Source of the DNA: Siphonodentalium dalli
Taxonomy: Eukaryota > Mollusca > Scaphopoda > Gadilida > Siphonodentaliidae
Direction: 5' to 3'
NCBI GenBank assembly: GCA_032622095.1
Contig: CP136065.1
Coordinates: 42,631,503 to 42,695,502 of the forward strand
DNA length: 64,000 nucleotides
Shown here: positions 1-11,689 of the stretch, one piece after another
How positions within the stretch are numbered: position 1 is the first letter of the stretch
Layout of the letters: every line of letters starts with the position of its first letter
Notes under the pieces: model-generated
The model's database searches: none
Seen by the model: the letters and a program-made list of their open reading frames with translations, nothing else
What the model was told of the DNA's origin: nothing
Program-made: the position numbers and the translations under genes

Positions 1-905
1 TTCGGCCGAGAACTGGCATGGGCCTATTAATTTGTCCGTGCGACGTGACCTTGACCTTGAAATCGGGTAATTTCAAGGTCAAACGCCCGAATATCTCGGG
101 ATTTAGATGAAACTTGGTATGTGGGGGTATTTTCGGCCGAGGGGTGACATGAGCCTATTAATTTGCCTGTGCGACGTGACCTTGACCTTGAAATCGGGTA
201 ACTTCAAGGTCAAATCGCCAATTTTGATGGGATTTCGACGAAATTTGATACGTGGGGTTACTTTTGTCCACTGATTGTTTTGGACGGGTCCAATCGTGAC
301 CCCGACCAGACATTGACCTTCAAAATGATCAATTCAAGGTCAAATCGGGTAAAACCGGATGGATTTCGACGGGCATGTTTGTCGGGTACTTTTGTCCGGG
401 CAGTGTTTTTGGACTGGTCAAATCGTGACCCCACTTGACCTTGACCTTCAAAATGGACAATTCAAGGTCAAAGCCCGGACGAAGTCGGGTCACCTTCTAG
501 TCAATTATATATTTTGGAAGATCTGTCTGTGTGTCTGTCTGTCTGTGTGTTCGCGATGGACTCGAAAACTTGGTATGTGGGGGTATTTTCGGCCGAGAAC
601 TGGCATAGGCCTATTAATTTGTCCGTGCGACGTGACCTTGACTTTGAAATCGGGTAATTTCCAGGTCAAACGCCCGAATATTACGGGATTTCGATGAAAC
701 TTGGTATGTGGGGGTACTTTCTTATGGCGAGTTTCTTAAGCATATTAATTTGCCCGTGCGACGTGACCTTGACCTTGAAATCGGGTCATTTCAAGGTCAA
801 ACGCCCGAATATCACGGGATGTCGATGAAACTTGGTATATGGGGGTACTTTCGTATGGGGAGTCTCATAAGCATATTCATTTGCCCGTGCGACGTAACTG
901 AAATA
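1..905. repeat. ~126-133-bp tandem repeat with TCAAGGTCA-type sites
   Basis: About six diverged head-to-tail units can be aligned on the shared words CTTGGTATGTGGGGGTA, TTAATTTG(T/C)CCGTGCGACG and TGACCTTGACCTTGA. Unit starts fall near 112, 245, 380, 575, 699 and 826. Most units carry an overlapping pair of TGACCTTGA words (46-54 and 52-60 in the first unit) and one opposite TCAAGGTCA (73-81). The array starts before the window. Short ORFs across it are by-products of the repeat. Confidence 0.85.
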
Positions 906-2022
906 ATTTCGAAATTCCATTGAAAACTGAAAGAGGTACGGGTCCTCAAATTTTGCACACCTCGATATGCCCTACTGTCCACAGGCATCAACACTTGTGT
1001 CCGCGCTTTCCCTGAGGAGTTACAGCCCATAGTTGGCAAACCTCTATTTGATTGTACTCTGTTGTCCTCCCGTATCATTCCAGATAACTGCATTTGGTTT
1101 TCATAGTCGTGTTGACCGTTGTCAGCTTAGTCCGAACATACTGCATCAATGAGACATCCGCGAAAATATATCCGCTAATAAATACATTCTGAAAAAAGTC
1201 TAACCGGTACGCACATAGCGAATATGTATATATTAAATCTTATTTCCCCCTTAGCTTCATTGTCAGGCAAAAAAAACAGCATAACGGCATACACCCTATA
1301 GAGGGCGTAATGATTGAGCTCAATCATCGCCATCAAAACCGCCATGTTCTCAGGACTGCAAGCTTTTCAGCAATACAATATCAGGGGACAGTTGTGCCTG
1401 ATTTTTTCTAACAGCTTCATGGGAACATGCCATTAGAGTGTACTGGCCTATATATTTCAGAATAAGTGTGATTGCCTTACGTGTAAGAAAAGATAAAACG
1501 GTACAATCATAACTTTAGAGTCTTATGTACATGTACCATGAAAAGTGCGCTGTTCAAATACATGGCATACTCACGTAGTTCCCCACTTAAATATCGCGGT
1601 ATTGAGTCTCCTCGTCTTCCTCGCGATGCAGTCTGGGTTTAGTGTATATCTCAAAAAATATATGACAACGTATACACAACACAACAACGGGCACAATAAT
1701 TTGGACCTCGTTGATAGGATAGGATATTTTATTTCCAATTTACACATATATCATCATTGACAGTTATATTATATAAAACATTCGAATGATTTAACATTTT
1801 TGGAATAAGTTACGCGAAGAGAGCTTTATTTGCACACTTAGCTGTCATGACTCATAACGGAGTACAATAAGAATTGTTGCGAAATCTCTAAACAGATGAA
1901 TTACGACCTCGTGCATACTCCATTTGTTTACATAAAACAAAACTCCCGATTTAAACTGTCATTTGACTGTAATACAGCATTTACGATATACTCGAGTAAG
2001 TTGTAAATTAGGTTGTTGACAG
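906..2022. other. no recognisable gene or repeat
   Basis: AT-rich non-coding sequence. Short ORFs at 1545-1760 and elsewhere have no splice context or domain that I recognise. Confidence 0.5.
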
Positions 2023-2025
2023 TAT

Positions 2026-2989
2026 CCGCCCCTGGTCAAGTGGTCCTGCTAATATGCTATGATTATGGTGGTCCTGCTGAATTGCAATGATGCGGGTAGG
2101 GCAAACTGATGCCGTTATTTTATCTAAAGTTGTAATTTTGCGGTGTTTTGGCGAATCCGAGCGATTTGAGAAAGAAAAAAAAATCAGTGTATATATGTAA
2201 CATTCAAGAAGATATAAATTTTTGAAAGGCATAATAATGCATGCGAATAACCATCCTGCTTATAGTCGAATTTCAACTAATACAACCAGTATTAAAAATA
2301 TTTGGCAATAACTATGTTTTTGAATGTTTGATAAGCATAATGGCTATTCCTGTATATGTCCATATGTGTATATGTAACATTCAAGAACATATAAATTTTT
2401 GAAAGGCATAATAATGCATGCGAATAACCATCTTGCTTATAGTCGAATTTCAACTAATACAACCAGTATTAAAAATATTTGGCAATAACTATGTTTTTGA
2501 ATGTTTGATAAGCATAATGGCTATTCCTGTATATGTCCATATGTGTATATGTAACATTCAAGAACATATAAATTTTTGAAAGGCATAATAATGCATGCGA
2601 ATAACCATCTTGCTTATAGTAGATTTTTAACTAATACAACCAGTATTAAAAATATTTGGCAATAACTATGTTTTTGAATGTTTGATAAGCATAATGGCTT
2701 TTCCTGTATATGTTCATATGTGTATATGTAACATTCAAGAACATATAAATTTTTGAAAGGCATAATAATGCATGCGAATAACCATCTTACTTATAGTCGA
2801 TTTTCAACTAATACAACCAGTATTAAAAATATTTCGCAATAACTATGTTTTTGAATGTTTGATAAGCATAATGGCTTTTCCTGTATATGTTCATATTAAC
2901 AGCATCAGTTTGCCATAACAGCATCATAGCAATTCAGCAGGACCCAACCGCATCATAGCACATTAGCAGGACCACTTGACCAGGGGTGG
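2026..2989. mobile_element. inverted-repeat element with internal satellite
   Basis: Terminal inverted repeats of roughly 93 bp (2026-2118 and 2897-2989) share CCCCTGGTCAAGTGGTCCTG, GTCCTGCTGAATTGC and GGCAAACTGATGC, in opposite orientation at the two ends. The trinucleotide TAT flanks both sides (2023-2025 and 2990-2992), so the target duplication is TA or TAT. There is no transposase ORF, so the element is non-autonomous. A short core-less relative lies at 57942-58080. A TA-targeting DNA transposon is the simplest reading. A Helentron or pearl-type element with subterminal inverted repeats and a tandem core, known from bivalves, is the alternative. Confidence 0.75.
2187..2896. repeat. four 177-bp tandem units
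   Basis: The word TATGTAACATTCAAGAA recurs at 2194, 2371, 2548 and 2725, exactly 177 bp apart each time. The units differ by only a few substitutions. The array fills the core of the surrounding inverted-repeat element. No ORF runs through it. Confidence 0.95.
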
Positions 2990-3223
2990 TATCACGTTTT
3001 TCTTCTAAATATATATTTTCTCAAATATAACGATTTTCCAAAAAAATATCACGATGTATCAACCAATATGATATAGACATAATTATATATCACCGGCATA
3101 TTCATATAATGCTGGTTCGTGTATATAAGTGTCAGCTTTTCTACCGGAATGTTCACAGTGGATATCCAGTTAATTCTGGAACTATGAAAAAGAAATCCGC
3201 AGTTGTAAATAAATAAATACTTA

Positions 3224-3471
3224 TTTATTATAGTGGGACGAATTAATCGCGATAAACAGTATGGCAATCGTTTCGATCCGACAATGTGGGCCACTGCTTA
3301 TATTCCATGTGTAAGAATAATGTTTTGTGATGCTATTTGGATATACAATTTATGAGAATACGTGTAACACTTAATTTGAGCAAGAGTATCCTCTATTCTC
3401 ACCAAATATCCACATTATGCAAAGGGTTTGACCTCACTTTAACATGGGCAACGCCGGGTAACCCTGCTAGT
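3224..3471 (+). mobile_element. dispersed repeat, possible Helitron-like 3' end
   Basis: This segment aligns with 21001-21194. Shared blocks include GTGGGACGAATT, GTGGGCCACT, TTTGGATAT and CTCTATTC(T/C)CACCAAAT, and both copies end in GTAACCCTGCTA(G/A)T. The ends fit the Helitron 3' rule CTRR followed by T. No Rep/helicase ORF and no strong terminal hairpin is visible, so the class is a guess. The repeat itself is well supported by the two copies. Confidence 0.4.
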
Positions 3472-3479
3472 TATATATA

Positions 3480-4200
3480 TTCGCAATAAGTATACATCCA
3501 GGTAAATTTTATCCTTGTGATATATATTGAACATTGATAGTTTTATGATCAAATTTCTTTGAGGCTTTCACAAAAAATGTGTGAATGTTCAACCAATTTT
3601 GCAACTTAAAACGGGCATTATGTTAGAGTCATCAATACTATAAATGAATCAATGTGAATACATTGTGAAATAGCGTTTGTGACTTGTGAATGAGAATAAA
3701 CCTGATTAAAGTTCATTTTTAAACATCAAAGTAATTTGCATGACTAACATTATTGTTAGGGAGTATGGTTATGTTGTTTTTTCAAAAATACACAAGAGTT
3801 TGGAGAGGGATATACACATACATTACATGGTCATAATAAGTACACCTTCTTGTAATTTGCTGTCGATATTTGTGTTCCCAATCTGGTAATTTTTATTTAA
3901 GAATGTTTAAAAAAAAAATTCGACATAGAACGCGGATTATGTTAAACTCTTCAATGTCGTACAGTGTATCAATGCAATGACACTCTCTATAATAATTTTA
4001 TGACAATTGAGCGGGAAAAAACCCTGATCATTGAGGATCATTGTACATTTTTGGATATAAAGGACATTTACATAACTGCCATTATTTTCTAGGTGGATGG
4101 GTTACGTTTATTTTTAGTAGATAAGGAAATTTGGACAGGGATATACATATTCATGATATCGTCATAAGAGGTATATATTCAGGTCAATTTTGGTTTATGT
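3480..4200. repeat. diverged ~335-bp duplication
   Basis: Two degenerate copies are seen. TTGGAGAGGGATATACACAT near 3797 matches TTGGACAGGGATATACATAT near 4130. The preceding TGTTAGAGTCATCAAT and TGTTAAACTCTTCAAT blocks match, and both are followed by a GGTCATAATAAG/CGTCATAAGAGG block. Many indels separate them, so the duplication is old. No coding potential was recognised. Confidence 0.5.
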
Positions 4201-6829
4201 AGCTATATTAAATTTGAATATGAATTTTTTTTAAATAATGCACATGTTATTATACGAGGAATCTAATGCCAAATTGGCACCCTTTGAGTTAGGGTGGGGT
4301 TGCGACCGACACCAACATTGATAAAACACTCGTACTTGGGCGTAAATATTATGAAACTACAGTATGGTGTGGTAACTTCGAATTCAACCATTGAGACAAT
4401 GTTTTGAACATCACATTATGTTCTTCTGATAAGAATGCACAATCCGATTGCTCTCTCGCACCGGTTTATCATATTGGTTTGGTTCCTTGTATCTTCGGGA
4501 TTTTTTTCGTGGGGATTTTGGAAACCATGTTTTTGGAAAAGGTAGATCCTACATAGTTTGGAAATCCATGTATCCATTTTTTACGACGCACCCTGGTGGC
4601 CATTTTGAATTTTTTTTTAATTTCCACCAAAAAACTAATATTAACCTGGTTTTCCATTGTTTGTTCACATCCTATGGATATATATATTCCATTAAAGGAT
4701 ACCTGTCAATTGAAAACGCACCAATGATTCAGTTCTGGTGGATCTGTAACATGGCCACCTAACAAGAAGCTCAAAAATGTTGAAAAAAGCTATCAAAATT
4801 CTGGTTTTGACCCAAAATGCACCAGTCAAGAATCACAACGCCCAGCGTTATAGCTCAAATTCATACCTATACTAGTAGTCCAGTGGATTAACACAACATG
4901 GTGGCTGTCCGAACTAAAGCATGAAACTTGGAACATATGTTCTTTGAACTAAGTGAAATCCATGTTGGTGGGAGTTCCCAGATAACTGTCACGTGTAAGC
5001 CGTAAATCTGATTGGAGAAAACAAGCAATACCTGTTCCTTTGAAACTAATTTGTATGGTTTGATATCAGCATGTATTTTGGTAGTGCAATTGGTTGCCTG
5101 CTTCATGATCGAAACCGCAGGAGATAGTGTTCCCAGGGTCACCCAGTAAGGTCAGGGTAATTTTATGAATTGTTTATTTGTGACGGGTAATTATACATTG
5201 ACCTGCCCAAAAATGCATATTTCGCATATAACCCCCAACCGCGTGATGGAAGAAAACTCGCATGTTTATAACCTTCAATTTGACGTATTAATGGTCTTCT
5301 ATGTGTATTCTGTTTTCCTATTTTAACTTATCAATGTAATACCCGGGGCCTGAATATTCAGATTATATTGTTCAGCTGCACATTTAGAGCAGTATAGGAT
5401 CAAACATGACCATATTTGGAGTATAAAAATACATTTATACTGTATATATTTACATACATACTGAGTGTGAGTATCACTAAATCCAGCATTCCGATTGGTC
5501 GGCGCCCACGTGACTAGTTGCAATTATTTCTCGGTGAACGCGCAAGAAAGTCATAATTGCAAGCATAATTACATCGACGCGTCATTGATTTTGGAGAAGA
5601 AGAACGCGTAATGTTTTGGGCGCATTTGCACTCGCGCAGGATTGACTTAATAAATTATCAGGTTTCAATATAAAGAACCTCGTTTTGAAATTGTTAGTGT
5701 TAACTTTTGCCAATATAAAATTAAGTTCTAAAACAAAGCACGAAAGGTTCGGGTTTTACACAAGTTATGACCACTTACCTCACGAACCTTCACTCAAAGT
5801 ATATATGTTTGGCCATTTGTCCCCCAGTCGAGATAGCGCCTTGGTATGTCACCTCCTTAGCAGACTTAATGTTGACACCGTTACAGCAGATTACATATTT
5901 GGGCAGTTTGTTGATTCTACGTTTGAAACTAAATACGACGGATTATATTTTGCCAAAATGAAGTGACAATGTATTGTGAACTAGCAGTGGCTTAGGGATG
6001 TTAACTCTGTACTCGGCTGATTTACCATACAATTTGAATGATTTCCGAAACTATCAACGTGTTAGTCAGCTGTATACAGAAATAACTTTCAATTTACAGT
6101 TGCAACGGCATCATTCACATACCATAAAACAATATTTGATTACAATACAAATACTTTCCAATTTGATGATTAAAATTAAAATACAAATACTTTTTCGGTC
6201 ATCTTCTCGTCATGATTGCTGATCTCATCATCGTACTCTTTATGATTGTGGTTCAAATGATACTGTTCACACAGCATCCAACACATGCTACTATGTATAT
6301 GTTCTTTCAAGTTTGATATCGGCAAACAAAACAGCACACAGAGACGAAAACGATTGGCCAGTGAGTAATCACAAGAGACCAATCAACTCTTCACACGGAC
6401 CTTATACATCTGACCATCTCTAATAACCTGCTGGGATAAAAATAATTTTCCGTCTAATTCACTCGGTTCAAACGTCGAAAGGAATATTTCCACACGATTT
6501 GTCCAGAACATATGGATGCAATAGGCATCAATTCCAAGATATGTGTACAATAGAACCGACACGGAATATTAAATCTATGGCCATATATAACTATTACAGA
6601 GTTCCATGGATCCGAATCAATATTCAACGCATGATTTGTTATGGCACTTGAGTGTTTGGAGGAGGTCGGTGTTTTTAGAGTTCCGCTGCAGCCAAGGTTT
6701 TGAAACTGTCAGCAGATTGCTCGAGAACATACACTAGAACTGTCATATATTTAAGTTTGTTCCGTGCGGGGCTTGTCCTCAGAAAATGTGAATGTCGTGT
6801 AAAGTTTGTCCCGATTATATTGAAGCGGC
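4201..6829. other. no recognisable gene
   Basis: The ORFs at 4448-4762, 5685-5966 and elsewhere are low in complexity or overlap ORFs on the other strand. No domain, splice pair or repeat was recognised. Confidence 0.5.
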
Positions 6830-8125
6830 TTGAGTTTTTATTTTTTTTATTTTTTCGACGATGTTGGTAAGTTTCTCATCTTTTTGATTTTGATAAAAAG
6901 TCGTCTATTGGCAGAGATCGTGTTGTGTCGTAAACTTTCGAGAGTAGCCAAAGCCGATTTAGTTCGCTGCGTATTTCCAGATTGTCTAGTTGCTGGTACT
7001 TTTAGTGTGTTGGTTATGCGTAGGACAGGCTGCGTTATATGTCGAGTGCAGTGATGTTCTTTAGTTGATGGGGGTTCCCATAATGATGAAGCCTATTCGA
7101 GTTGAGACCGGGCAACGAGGAAAACATACATCAGGACAGTGCTTTAAGTTGAGGATATACCAGATGCAACGGCTGTTGTTTACTTCTTCGCAATGGTGTT
7201 TATGTGAGACTCCCACTTCAGATCATCTGATAACTGGACTCGCAGGATTTGTTCGGGTGGACACGTTGTAGAATATGGTTGCCAGTGGAAGACTACTAGA
7301 AGTGTGAGGATTATGATTTAATGCTCAATAGGTAGCATTATTTGCATTAAACCCCACACCCCAGTTCTTTGCCTTCTCGTCTAGTTTGTGTAGATTGTTC
7401 TGTAGTGCCTGATGGTCAGACCCATGTTATCTTGTTCGGTAGATGAGGCAGTAATCTTGGACATACACTTATGATGATAGAACATTCGTGTATATGACTG
7501 ATAAATACCAAATGGTCAAGTACATGTCACGTTCCAAGTGGCACTCATGCCACGAGTGTTGACTCCAATGCTAGTCCATTTATTACAAATCTCATAGTAA
7601 TTTTTGTGAGGAACTTTGTCAGTCATTTATGGACTTCACTTCTGATATCATAGTTACCCAGTTTGGCGATAAGCTTATCGTGGGCACGGTGTAAAATGTC
7701 TTGGCAAAGACACATCAGTCTGTTTCCCAGCATAACAGGATTTATCCAGTTTCTGATAAGCTAACGGTTGTGTCTCATGACTGGCCCTTTCTGAATCCAT
7801 GTTGTTTTTGAGAGAATTCTATTCGCTTCAATGTGGTTTAGAATTTCCTTGAAATGATATGCTCTAACGGTGAACAATAGAAACAGATCATGAGAAATGA
7901 GGTTCGGTAAATTTCTGGTAGGTATATGTAGGCCAATTTGAATACGGAAATGTTTGCCTTTAGCCAGTCATATGGTAGTGTGCCCCCCTGTAATGATTTG
8001 TTGAATGTGGCTAATAGAGACAGAGCTAATTCTTCGGCACATATTTTGAGTAACTGGTTCGGTATGAAATCAGGATATAGGGCTTTTACCCATGGAATGA
8101 CATTGTGGTGTTGTCTTTCGTAAAT
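6830..8125 (-). pseudogene. decayed non-LTR retrotransposon reverse transcriptase (CR1/L2/Jockey-like)
   Basis: Read on the minus strand from 8125 to 6830, with several frameshifts and stops, the translation follows the usual block order of a LINE reverse transcriptase. PDFIPNQLLKICAEELA is followed by GGTLPYDWLKANISVFK, LEHIISRKF, QHGFRKGQS, then HDKLIAKLGNYDIRSEV, PLGT (in place of PQGT), YCLIYRT (in place of the ADDCLLYR catalytic block, with the Asp pair lost), DHQALQNNLHKLDEKAKNWG, FNAN, then QLSDDLKWESHINTIAKK and LKHCPD. Loss of the catalytic Asp-Asp and in-frame stops show it is dead. The motif set fits CR1, L2 or Jockey clades, and I cannot separate these by eye. The endonuclease part is not recognised. 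The 99-bp repeat at 8180-8640 sits just upstream in the element's own reading direction. Confidence 0.82.
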
Positions 8126-8179
8126 ACAGACAGGAATTGGTCCAATAGCATTTGTTGTCTCGATGTCGTTAGTTTTTAG

Positions 8180-8640
8180 GAATTGCCTTTCTTTAGTGGG
8201 GGTATGTCGATGTGCTTGCGTCTTGCCTTTCTTTAGTGGGGGTATATCGATGTTGTCTCGACGTCGTCATTTGTTAGGGAATTTACTTTCTTTAGTGGGG
8301 GTATGTCGACGTGGTCGCGTCTTGCCTTTCTTTAGTGGGGGTATATCGATGTTGTCTCGACGTCGTCATTTGTTAGGGAATTTACTTTCTTTAGTGGGGG
8401 TATGTCGACGTGGTCGCGTCTTGCCTTTCTTTAGTGGGGGTATATCGATGTTGTCTCGACGTCGTCAGTTGTTAGGGAATTGACTTTCTTTAGTGGGGGT
8501 ATATCGATGTTGTCTCGACGTCGTCAGTTGTTAGGGAATTGCCTTTCTTTAGTGGGGGTTATGTCGATGTTGTATCGATATCGCCAGTGTTTAGGTCATT
8601 GCCTTTCTCTAGTGGGGCTATGTCGATGTTGTCGCGTCTC
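8180..8640 (-). repeat. 99-bp tandem repeat grown from LINE coding sequence
   Basis: CTTTCTTTAGTGGGG recurs about nine times. Two alternating spacers make a 99-bp higher-order unit, for example TTACTTTC at 8283 and 8382. On the minus strand the unit reads as blocks such as DIDIPPLKKGN and LTNDDVETTSI. It lies where LINE proteins have the linker just before the reverse transcriptase fingers. Because 99 is a multiple of three, a plus-strand ORF (8163-8483) also stays open, and I treat it as a shadow. LINE-derived linker sequence (AVT, KGLPGQ and similar) may continue to about 8740. Confidence 0.8.
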
Positions 8641-8886
8641 TTCTAAGTAATCCCACTGATTGTGTTTCTGTGTCTGGTGTGTTAACGTTGCCATTGTCCT
8701 GGCAAACCTTTTTAGGTAACCGCTGCACTAGTCCGATGATCTAATTTCCATTACAAACAGATTCACCAGAGGTCTATAAATAAGCATATACTCTATGACG
8801 GGTACACTGGGTGGTAAGGCCGTGCCACTTTGTGCCACCCAATTATAGCACCAACCCCGGACCGTTATGATAATTAGTTATAAAAT
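8641..8886. other. junction between LINE remnant and satellite
   Basis: No gene is visible. The sequence joins the degenerate LINE linker region to the first satellite unit at 8887. Confidence 0.4.
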
Positions 8887-11380
8887 CGACATGCTTTCAT
8901 CAATTTAGAAGTCATTTTTTAAAGCTGGCGACAAATTTGACCACGCACCAACCACCTCACACGTATTGTTTTTTGACACTCCGACATGTATGCCGACCAG
9001 ACTGACGTAGATTAAAATGGTAGCTGTGATAATGATGAAATGATTATAAGAGATATGTATCTTAATATCGACATGCTTTCATCAATTTAGAAGTCATTTT
9101 TTAAAGCTTGCGACAAATTTGACCACGCACCAACCACCTCACACGTATTGTTTTTTGACAATCCGACATGTATGCCGACCAGACTGACGTAGATTAAAAT
9201 GGTAGCTGTGATAATGATGAAATGATTATAAGAGATATGTATCTTAATATCTACATGCTTTCATCAATTTAGAAGTCATTTTTTAAAGCTGGCGACAAAT
9301 GTGACCACCCGACATGTATGCCGACCAGACGTAGATTAAAATGGTAGCTGTGATAATGATGAAATGATTATAAGAGATATGTATCTTAATATCGACATGC
9401 TTTCATCAATTTAGAAGTCATTTTTTAAAGCTGGCGACAAATTTGACCACCCGACATGTATGCCGACCAGACGTAGATTAAAATGGTAGCTGTGATAATG
9501 ATGAAATGATTATAAGAGATATGTATCTTAATATCGACATGCTTTCATCAATTTAGAAGTCATTTTTTAAAGCTGTCGACAAATTTGACCACCCGACATG
9601 TATGCCGACCAGACGTAGATTAAAATGGTAGCTGCGATAATGATGAAATGATTATAAGAGATATGTATCTTAATATCGACATGCTTTCATCAATTTAGAA
9701 GTCATTTTTTAAAGCTGTCGACAAATTTGACCACCCGACATGTATGCCGACCAGACGTAGATTAAAATGGTAGCTGTGATAATGATGAAATGATTATAAG
9801 AGATATGTATCTTAATATCGACATGCTTTCATCAATTTAGAAATCATTTTTTAAAGCTGGCGACAAATTTGACCACCCGACATGTATGCCGACCAGACGT
9901 AGATTAAAATGGTAGCTGTGATAATGATGAAATGATTATAAGAGATATGTATCTTAATATCGACATGCTTTCATCAATTTAGAAGTCATTTTTTAAAGCT
10001 GTCGACAAATTTGACCACCCGACATGTATGCCGACCAGACGTAGATTAAAATGGTAGCTGCGATAATGATGAAATGATTATAAGAGATATGTATCTTAAT
10101 ATCGACATGCTTTCATCAATTTAGAAGTCATTTTTTAAAGCTGGCGACAAATTTGACCACCCGACATGTATGCCGACCAGACGTAGATTAAAATGGTAGC
10201 TGTGATAATGATGAAATGATTATAAGAGATATGTATCTTAATATCGACATGCTTTCATCAATTTAGAAGTCATTTTTTAAAGCTGGCGACAAATTTGACC
10301 ACCCGACATGTATGCCGACCAGACGTAGATTAAAATGGTAGCTGTGATAATGATGAAATGATTATAAGAGATATGTATCTTAATATCGACATGCTTTCAT
10401 CAATTTAGAAATCATTTTTTAAAGCTGTCGACAAATTTGACCACCCGACATGTATGCCGACCAGACGTAGATTAAAATGGTAGCTGCGATAATGATGAAA
10501 TGATTATAAGAGATATGTATCTTAATATCGACATGCTTTCATCAATTTAGAAGTCATTTTTTACAGCTGGCGACAAATTTGACCACCCGACATGTATGCC
10601 GACCAGACGTAGATTAAAATGGTAGCTGTGATAATGATGAAATGATTATAAGAGATATGTATCTTAATATCGACATGCTTTCATCAATTTAGAAGTCATT
10701 TTTTAAAGCTGGCGACAAATTTGACCACCCGACATGTATGCCGACCAGACGTAGATTAAAATGGTAGCTGTGATAATGATGAAATGATTATAAGAGATAT
10801 GTATCTTAATATCGACATGCTTTCATCAATTTAGAAGTCATTTTTTAAAGCTGGCGACAAATTTGACCACCCGACATGTATGCCGACCAGACGTAGATTA
10901 AAATGGTAGCTGTGATAATGATGAAATGATTATAAGAGATATGTATCTTAATATCGACATGCTTTCATCAATTTAGAAGTCATTTTTTAAAGCTGGCGAC
11001 AAATTTGACCACCCGACATGTATGCCGACCAGACGTAGATTAAAATGGTAGCTGTGATAATGATGAAATGATTATAAGAGATAGGTATCTTAATATCGAC
11101 ATGCTTTCATCAATTTAGAAGTCATTTTTTAAAGCTGGCGACAAATTTGACCACCCGACATGTATGCCGACCAGACGTAGATTAAAATGGTAGCTGTGAT
11201 AATGATGAAATGATTATAAGAGATAGGTATCTTAATATCGACATGCTTTCATCAATTTAGAAGTCATTTTTTAAAGCTGGCGACAAATTTGACCACCCGA
11301 CATGTATGCCGACCAGACGTAGATTAAAATGGTAGCTGTGATAATGATGATATGATTATAAGAGATAGGTATCTTAATAT
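8887..11380. repeat. satellite array: two 182-bp then fifteen 142-bp units
   Basis: The unit start (C)GACATGCTTTCATCAATTTA occurs at 8887 and 9069, then at 9251 and every 142 bp to 11239, ending at 11380. The 142-bp form equals the 182-bp form minus about 40 bp, which includes ACCTCACACGTATTG. Units are nearly identical. Variants such as GCTGTCGAC versus GCTGGCGAC recur in non-adjacent units, which suggests block amplification. The array lies just upstream of the lectin exon, in a probable intron or 5' region. Confidence 0.97.
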
Positions 11381-11447
11381 TCATAAATTGCTTCTAAGAA
11401 ACATAACTAAACACTGAACATTTTTCAACTATTAACTATGATGGCAG

Positions 11448-11624
11448 GTTGTCCGAGCCCTTATATATGGAATTCTGCTGCCGGTGGATGCATATATATT
11501 TCAACGGGTGGCGATGCAACTAGTAGTCACCTGGAAGCCAGACAAGCATGTCAGAACCTGTTGTCCGGCCACCTCATGCGGTTCTCAAGCAATTCAGTAT
11601 TAGAAGCACTCAGACCATTGTTAT
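11448..11624 (+). CDS. C-type lectin domain exon (N-terminal half)
   Basis: This internal exon encodes 59 residues with CPSPYIWNS, GGCIYIS, EARQACQNLLSGHL and LEALRPLL. That is the start of a long-form C-type lectin domain: two N-terminal Cys that usually pair, then the first Cys of the long-range disulfide after helix 1. A pyrimidine-containing tract and ATGGCAG give the acceptor. TTAT/GTAAGT gives a strong donor. Both borders are phase 1, and joining to 13490 restores an open frame with a junction Tyr. An upstream exon with a signal peptide is needed. None is seen, perhaps because it lies beyond the satellite array. The protein is expected to be secreted or on the cell surface and to bind carbohydrate, but function in this animal is not shown. 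The in-frame ATG at 11438 lies in the acceptor region and I do not take it as the start. Confidence 0.8.
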
Positions 11625-11689
11625 GTAAGTATGTACTGATGATCCTTTAGATATACCCGGTCCGATTTTAAACCAAATAATTAAGAAAT

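Noticed and set aside
4448-4762. 104-codon ORF
   Set aside because: Low-complexity Phe/Tyr/His-rich translation of AT-rich DNA with a competing ORF on the other strand. No domain.
8163-8483. 106-codon plus-strand repeat protein
   Set aside because: The 99-bp repeat derives from minus-strand LINE coding sequence. The plus frame is open only because the period is a multiple of three.
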